64,000 nt of DNA. It comes from UBA5072 sp041737175 (GTDB taxonomy: Bacteria; Bacteroidota; Bacteroidia; Bacteroidales; UBA10428). Shown in pieces: positions 60,677 through 64,000 of this stretch. The position numbers and the translations under genes are program-made. The number at the start of each line of letters is the position of its first letter. Within the stretch, counting starts at the first letter, position 1. The stretch spans positions 201,980 through 265,979 of the forward strand of contig JBGSSF010000003.1 of NCBI GenBank assembly GCA_041737175.1. The letters run 5' to 3'. The notes below the pieces were generated by a model. That model searched no databases, had not been told where the DNA came from, and saw nothing but the letters and a program-made list of their open reading frames with translations.

Positions 60677-61222
60677 TTACGAGCAGCAGGTTTCGTGTTC
60701 TCCGCCACAACTGTCGCAGCCCTCACAACTGCTTGTGCCATGCATGTGCCCGTGGGTAATTTCTTCTTCTGTAGCCTGGCGTATATCTGTAATCTCTCCC
60801 TTGAAGAATAAATGATTCCCGGCCAGGGGATGATTGAAATCCATGGTTACAGAATCAGTATCCACGGTTTTGACTATACCTGTCAATCTGTGCCCTTCGC
60901 TGTCCTGCATCGGAATCTTGTTGCCGATCTTTACCAGGTCATAATCCACCTTGCCATCCATCTGGAAGGCCTGTAAAGGTACTTTTATGACGGAGCCTTC
61001 ATCAAACTGTCCATAGGCATCCTCACTTACCAGGTTAAAGTCAAAACTATCGCCAACCTTTAATCCCGCAAGATTATCTTCAAACTTGGGCAATAGCGAA
61101 CCTGTTCCAAAAAGGAAGGTAAGGGGTGAGTTGTTGTCAACCGTTTCAATAACCTCGCCTGTTTTACCGTTAACCCGCAACTCATAGATAAGGGAAACCA
61201 CTTTATTCTGTGAGACTATCAT
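60677..61222 (-). CDS. slyD: FKBP-type peptidyl-prolyl isomerase SlyD-like
   Basis: A 181-residue cytoplasmic chaperone and prolyl isomerase. The FKBP fold (NKVVSLIYELRVNGKTGEVIE, FLFGTGSLLPKFEDNLAGLKVGDSFDF) encloses an insert-in-flap domain (residues about 70-130). The C-terminus is a Cys/His-rich tail (HGHMHGTSSCEGCDSCGGEH) suited to bind nickel or zinc, as in E. coli SlyD. Length is typical. TAATTTTG on the coding strand (plus 61269-61276) may be its -7 box. Confidence 0.92.
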   Translation of the reverse strand: MIVSQNKVVSLIYELRVNGKTGEVIETVDNNSPLTFLFGTGSLLPKFEDNLAGLKVGDSFDFNLVSEDAYGQFDEGSVIKVPLQAFQMDGKVDYDLVKIGNKIPMQDSEGHRLTGIVKTVDTDSVTMDFNHPLAGNHLFFKGEITDIRQATEEEITHGHMHGTSSCEGCDSCGGEHETCCS

Positions 61223-61477
61223 AATAGAATGTGTTATTTACTTATAAAAATTTGTTCGGCAAAGAAAGCAAAATTAATCGAAATCATCTTTTGATTCTTA
61301 TTTAAATTTGTTTTAAATAACTTGCTTTTTGTCCTTTTTTAAAGTTGCTAATCCTGAAATACTTGTACCGCATCAACTTATTAAATAAATTAGTATAATA
61401 TTGATAATAAATATATTATATGCGTTTTATGATTTTTTAATTTGATTTGACTTAAAACCCCAAAGGGTTTAAATTTT

Positions 61478-61634
61478 AATAACCGTGGGTGTAACCCACG
61501 GAGAGGATGATTGGATCTTGTCACAACCCTGAAAGGGTTGAATTTGTTATGGAAAAGCATGTGTAATATTCAACCCTTTCAGGGTTGTGTATCAAGTTGC
61601 ATATTGATTTCCGTGGGTTGCACCCACGGTTATT
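61478..61634. repeat. Nested inverted repeat of four hairpin units (A-B-b'-a')
   Basis: Outer arms: 61478-61501 (AATAACCGTGGGTG...) and 61611-61634 are reverse complements with one mismatch over 24 bases. Inner arms: 61522-61543 (CACAACCCTGAAAGGGTTG...) and 61568-61589 are exact reverse complements over 22 bases. Arm spacings are 20 and 21 bases. Each arm is itself a hairpin. Confidence 0.9.
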
Positions 61635-61776
61635 GAAATTAAGCCACTTCGCGGCTGAGTGAAATAATTAATGACTTGCACATTATGTAATCTATTAACT
61701 CACATAAGGCATTAATTTATTTTAATGATTCAGCAGTAATCCTTAAAAATAAAACTGAAACAAGCACGTTGTTTTT

Positions 61777-61784
61777 TAAATTTG
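61777..61784 (+). promoter_or_regulatory. -7 element of the porin-like gene (TAAATTTG)
   Basis: It fits TAnnTTTG, 27 bases before the start at 61811. A strong AAGGAG ribosome-binding-like stretch (61799-61804) follows. Confidence 0.45.
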
Positions 61785-61810
61785 TAGTATTAACCTAACA
61801 AGGAGTTATC

Positions 61811-62443
61811 ATGAAAAGAAAACTATTAAGCCTGGTCATTTTATCCCTTTTTGCGACAATTATGGTCTCTGCGCAGGTGCGCCTGGGTATTCGCGGCGGG
61901 GTGAATGTGTCTCAGTTAAAAAGCAGCGACGAGATAACCACCGGTGATTATAAAATTACTATTCCCAATTATGCCATGCTGGGTTATCATGTTGGGCTTG
62001 TGAGCCAGATTCAACTGTTTCGTTTGTACATACAACCGGAGGCCTTGTATACAGTAACACGAAATGATATCAATATTTACGATCTCAATTCCACTGATCC
62101 GGATAATGCAGATCCTACTACGCAAAAGCTTAACCGTCTTGATTTTCCTGTCATGTTTGGTTTTAAGAGCAAGGTTTTCAAGGCCGGCATTGGTCCCGTT
62201 GTCACTTTTCTCATCAGCGATGATTCCGACCTTGAAAAGATCACGGATTATGATCTGAAATTGAACAAGGCATCGATCGGATTTCAGGCAGGCATAGGAT
62301 TTGATATCAATAAACTGGCGATTGATTTAAAATATGAGGGAAGTCTCAGCAAGCTGGGGGACGGCATTACCATTGGAGGTGAAAAGATGGCATTTGATTC
62401 CCGCATCAACCAGTTTATTTTCAGTGTTGGCTTCTTTTTCTAG
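61811..62443 (+). CDS. Outer-membrane beta-barrel protein (porin-like)
   Basis: A 210-residue secreted barrel with signal peptide LLSLVILSLFATIMVSAQ. It begins VRLGIRGGVNVSQLK, the usual first strand of PorT/OmpA-like small barrels of this phylum, and ends in FSVGFFF with terminal Phe, the sorting signal for BAM. About eight amphipathic strands are visible. The substrate or role is unknown. Confidence 0.85.
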   Translation: MKRKLLSLVILSLFATIMVSAQVRLGIRGGVNVSQLKSSDEITTGDYKITIPNYAMLGYHVGLVSQIQLFRLYIQPEALYTVTRNDINIYDLNSTDPDNADPTTQKLNRLDFPVMFGFKSKVFKAGIGPVVTFLISDDSDLEKITDYDLKLNKASIGFQAGIGFDINKLAIDLKYEGSLSKLGDGITIGGEKMAFDSRINQFIFSVGFFF

Positions 62444-62467
62444 CCGGTAAAAACCAACCTGCATCCC

Positions 62468-63106
62468 ATGTGCTACACCATCAAGATCGATCTGACCCGG
62501 GAGGAATTGGAAAAACGGTTCGCTGCCAAATTCGCCAATGCCGGAGAATACAATTCCGGTAGCCGCATCAGTGCTTTCTCACTGCCACTTTTACCGGTGA
62601 TATGCAGTGATATGCCCCATGAGATCCGGTTGCTAACCTGGGGACTCATCCCCTATTGGGTTAAAGATTTTAAGAATGCTACTGAGATCCGCACCAAAAC
62701 ATTTAATGCAAAATCTGAAACTTTGGCAGAAAAACCATCCTTCCGGAATTCCCTCCATCGAAAAAGATGCATTTTGCCGGTGAATGGTTTCTATGAATGG
62801 CAGACCATGGAGAAATTAAAGATCCCCTATTTTATTACGCTTAAAGACCGGCCGGTTTTTGCACTGGCCGGTTTATATGATCAATGGACCAACCGGGAAA
62901 CCGGAGAGGTTCTGGACACATTTACGGTTATTACCACCCGGGCTAATCCCATGATGGAAGAGATCCACAACCTGAAGAAACGCATGCCCGTGGTATTATC
63001 AACCTCTAACGAACAATTATGGCTCGATCTGAAAACCGACCCTTTGAAAGCCGGAATTTTTGAGCCCTTTCCTGAAGAATTGATGCGGGCTGAAAAGCTA
63101 AAATAG
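62468..63106 (+). CDS. SOS response-associated peptidase (SRAP, YedK/HMCES family)
   Basis: A 212-residue protein that crosslinks to abasic sites in single-stranded DNA. The catalytic Cys2 is present (MCYTIKID, the initiator Met is removed). Other conserved parts: TFNAKSETLAEKPSF, CILPVNGFYEWQ with active-site Glu, and EEIHNLKKRMPVVL with His. Length is normal. It stands alone, 24 bases after the porin stop, possibly co-transcribed. Confidence 0.94.
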   Translation: MCYTIKIDLTREELEKRFAAKFANAGEYNSGSRISAFSLPLLPVICSDMPHEIRLLTWGLIPYWVKDFKNATEIRTKTFNAKSETLAEKPSFRNSLHRKRCILPVNGFYEWQTMEKLKIPYFITLKDRPVFALAGLYDQWTNRETGEVLDTFTVITTRANPMMEEIHNLKKRMPVVLSTSNEQLWLDLKTDPLKAGIFEPFPEELMRAEKLK

Positions 63107-63269
63107 CCCTGATCCCCCCGGATTAATTGGCCCGATGTTTCAAGGCAGTTTTTATCTGATTGGAATAACGGGTTTAGTTTTTTTAGCTGAATTCGTTAGG
63201 CAATTCCAAATCTGCTTGCTAAATTCGTTAGGTCTAATTCATTTGCCTTTAACCTTAAACCTTATCAAA

Positions 63270-64000
63270 ATGGAAATTTTTCTTATTGTCCTGTTCATTG
63301 TATTATTTTTTTTCTCAGGTATCAGAATTGTGAGACCTACTCACAAAGCGCTGATTGAAAGACTGGGAAAGTATCATCGCTTTGCTGAGCCGGGTTTTCA
63401 CTGGATTATACCTCTAATTGAGCGTATGTTCAGGGTAAACATCACCGAACAAATGGTAAACGCGGAACCCCAGGAGATCATAACCAATGACAACCTGAAT
63501 GCCAAAGTGGATGCCCAGGTGTATTTCAAAGTGAAGGGTGATGAAGAAAGCGTCAAAGGTTCACAATACGCGGTTAACAATTACAGCTGGCAGATCGTGA
63601 ACCTGGCCCGTACCACCCTGCGTAACATTATTGGTACTTTGACCTTAAAATCAGCCAACAGCGAACGCGGGAAAATAAATTCAGATCTTCACCGCACCCT
63701 CCTGGAAGAAACCAGAAGCTGGGGAATTGAAATCGTGCGCACGGAATTGAAAGAAATTGATCCTCCCAAGGATGTTCAGGAAACGATGAACAAGGTTGTG
63801 AAGGCGGAAAACGAAAAGGTCGCGGCCATAGACTTCGCCACGGCTACCGAGACGATGGCGGACGGGGCCCGGAGAGCCGAGATAAAGAAGGCCGAGGGAA
63901 TCAAGCAGGCCAGGATCCTCGAGGCCGAAGGCGAGGCTTTCGCGATCAAGCTCGTCAACGAGGCCGCCGACGAATATTTCATCGGCAACGCGCAGCTATT
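63270..64000 (+). CDS. SPFH/Band 7 membrane protein, 3' end outside the window
   Basis: The gene starts at ATG 63270 with a single N-terminal membrane anchor (IFLIVLFIVLFFFSGIRIV). The prohibitin-like SPFH core follows (THKALIERLGKYHRFAEPGF and QEIITNDNLNAKVDAQVYFKV). The Ala/Glu-rich coiled coil (ETMADGARRAEIKKAEG, QARILEAEGEA) is still in frame at the window end. It resembles stomatin/HflK-like scaffold proteins that organise membrane microdomains or proteases. From about base 63819 codon use shifts strongly to G/C third positions, although the protein similarity continues. Confidence 0.88.
   Translation, partial: MEIFLIVLFIVLFFFSGIRIVRPTHKALIERLGKYHRFAEPGFHWIIPLIERMFRVNITEQMVNAEPQEIITNDNLNAKVDAQVYFKVKGDEESVKGSQYAVNNYSWQIVNLARTTLRNIIGTLTLKSANSERGKINSDLHRTLLEETRSWGIEIVRTELKEIDPPKDVQETMNKVVKAENEKVAAIDFATATETMADGARRAEIKKAEGIKQARILEAEGEAFAIKLVNEAADEYFIGNAQL
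63819..64000. other. Abrupt base-composition change at window end
   Basis: By hand count 50 of 60 codons from 63819 end in G or C, against 32 of the 60 codons before. GC of 63841-64000 is 99 of 160. The reading frame is unbroken. A chimeric contig end or gene-internal recombination are both possible. Confidence 0.65.

Larger units (their letters stand above)
61223..61810. other. 588-base intergenic region without a gene
   Basis: It lies between the divergent slyD and porin genes. I see no ORF, tRNA or known RNA. It is AT-rich and holds the nested inverted repeat at 61478-61634, a short AAACCC-CAAA-GGGTTT hairpin at 61456-61471 and a TAAATTTG -7 box at 61777-61784. Confidence 0.6.

Noticed and set aside
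61223..61477. Possible tRNA or structured RNA in the slyD-porin gap
   Set aside because: No cloverleaf, CCA end or T-loop sequence could be found by eye, and the stretch is AT-rich without conserved motifs.

Overview
The window comes from a chromosome of a Bacteroidota member, most likely an uncultured Bacteroidales-like bacterium. The evidence is a SusC/SusD pair preceded by an ECF sigma factor and a FecR anti-sigma factor, several -7 boxes of the Bacteroidetes TAnnTTTG type, a CzcA-CzcC fusion, a BT_3928-type DoxX protein, a lysine-type 3-phosphoglycerate dehydrogenase, and many short palindromic repeats of kinds common in this phylum. I saw no rRNA, tRNA or CRISPR array.

Layout. 1-7.1 kb is housekeeping: the end of pckA, plsY, the folP-cdaA pair, a dTMP kinase with a DoxX/MauE-like membrane protein, a secreted unknown, and a GNAT-MFS pair. 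7.1-12.6 kb is a divalent-metal RND efflux system (adaptor plus a pump fused to its outer-membrane factor). 12.8-18.6 kb holds a prolyl oligopeptidase, a GRAM-like protein and a three-gene minus-strand group ending in an FGE-like protein and a secreted PHP phosphodiesterase. 18.8-28.4 kb has tpiA, a 1491-residue secreted protein of unknown function, a ComB-like phosphatase, and the serine biosynthesis genes serC and serA with a DUF1015 gene.

28.7-38.8 kb is a maltose/maltodextrin locus: a LacI-family regulator, an SLC45-like sugar importer, beta-phosphoglucomutase, a GH65 maltose phosphorylase and two GH13 amylases. Three tandem 12-bp operator-like sites precede lacI and a matching site precedes the importer. 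A RAYT (REP-associated tyrosine transposase) unit bounded by 35-bp inverted repeats sits between the regulator and its presumed target operon. It abuts a truncated four-helix-bundle gene. 39.0-55.1 kb is a polysaccharide utilisation locus (ECF sigma, FecR, SusC with STN domain, SusD, GH2, SGNH esterase, GH29, PA14-containing GH31). Its exo-enzymes fit the acetylated fucosyl-galactosyl-xylosyl side chains of xyloglucan, but no endo-glucanase or beta-glucosidase is present.

55.2-64 kb: a second RAYT gene with palindromes inside its reading frame, purC-phoH, an operon of SAM hydroxide adenosyltransferase, MazG, an orphan Hpt protein and an omega-amidase-like nitrilase, SlyD, a 588-bp gap containing a nested inverted repeat, a small outer-membrane barrel, an SRAP/YedK protein and a truncated SPFH protein. 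Base composition changes abruptly at about 63,819, which may mark a chimeric contig end.

The most distinctive signal is the palindrome landscape. Two unrelated RAYT loci each carry their own inverted repeats, and two other loci have an A-B-b'-a' nested arrangement of hairpin units. Short tandem arrays of 7-9-base units lie at or near the 3' ends of at least five genes.
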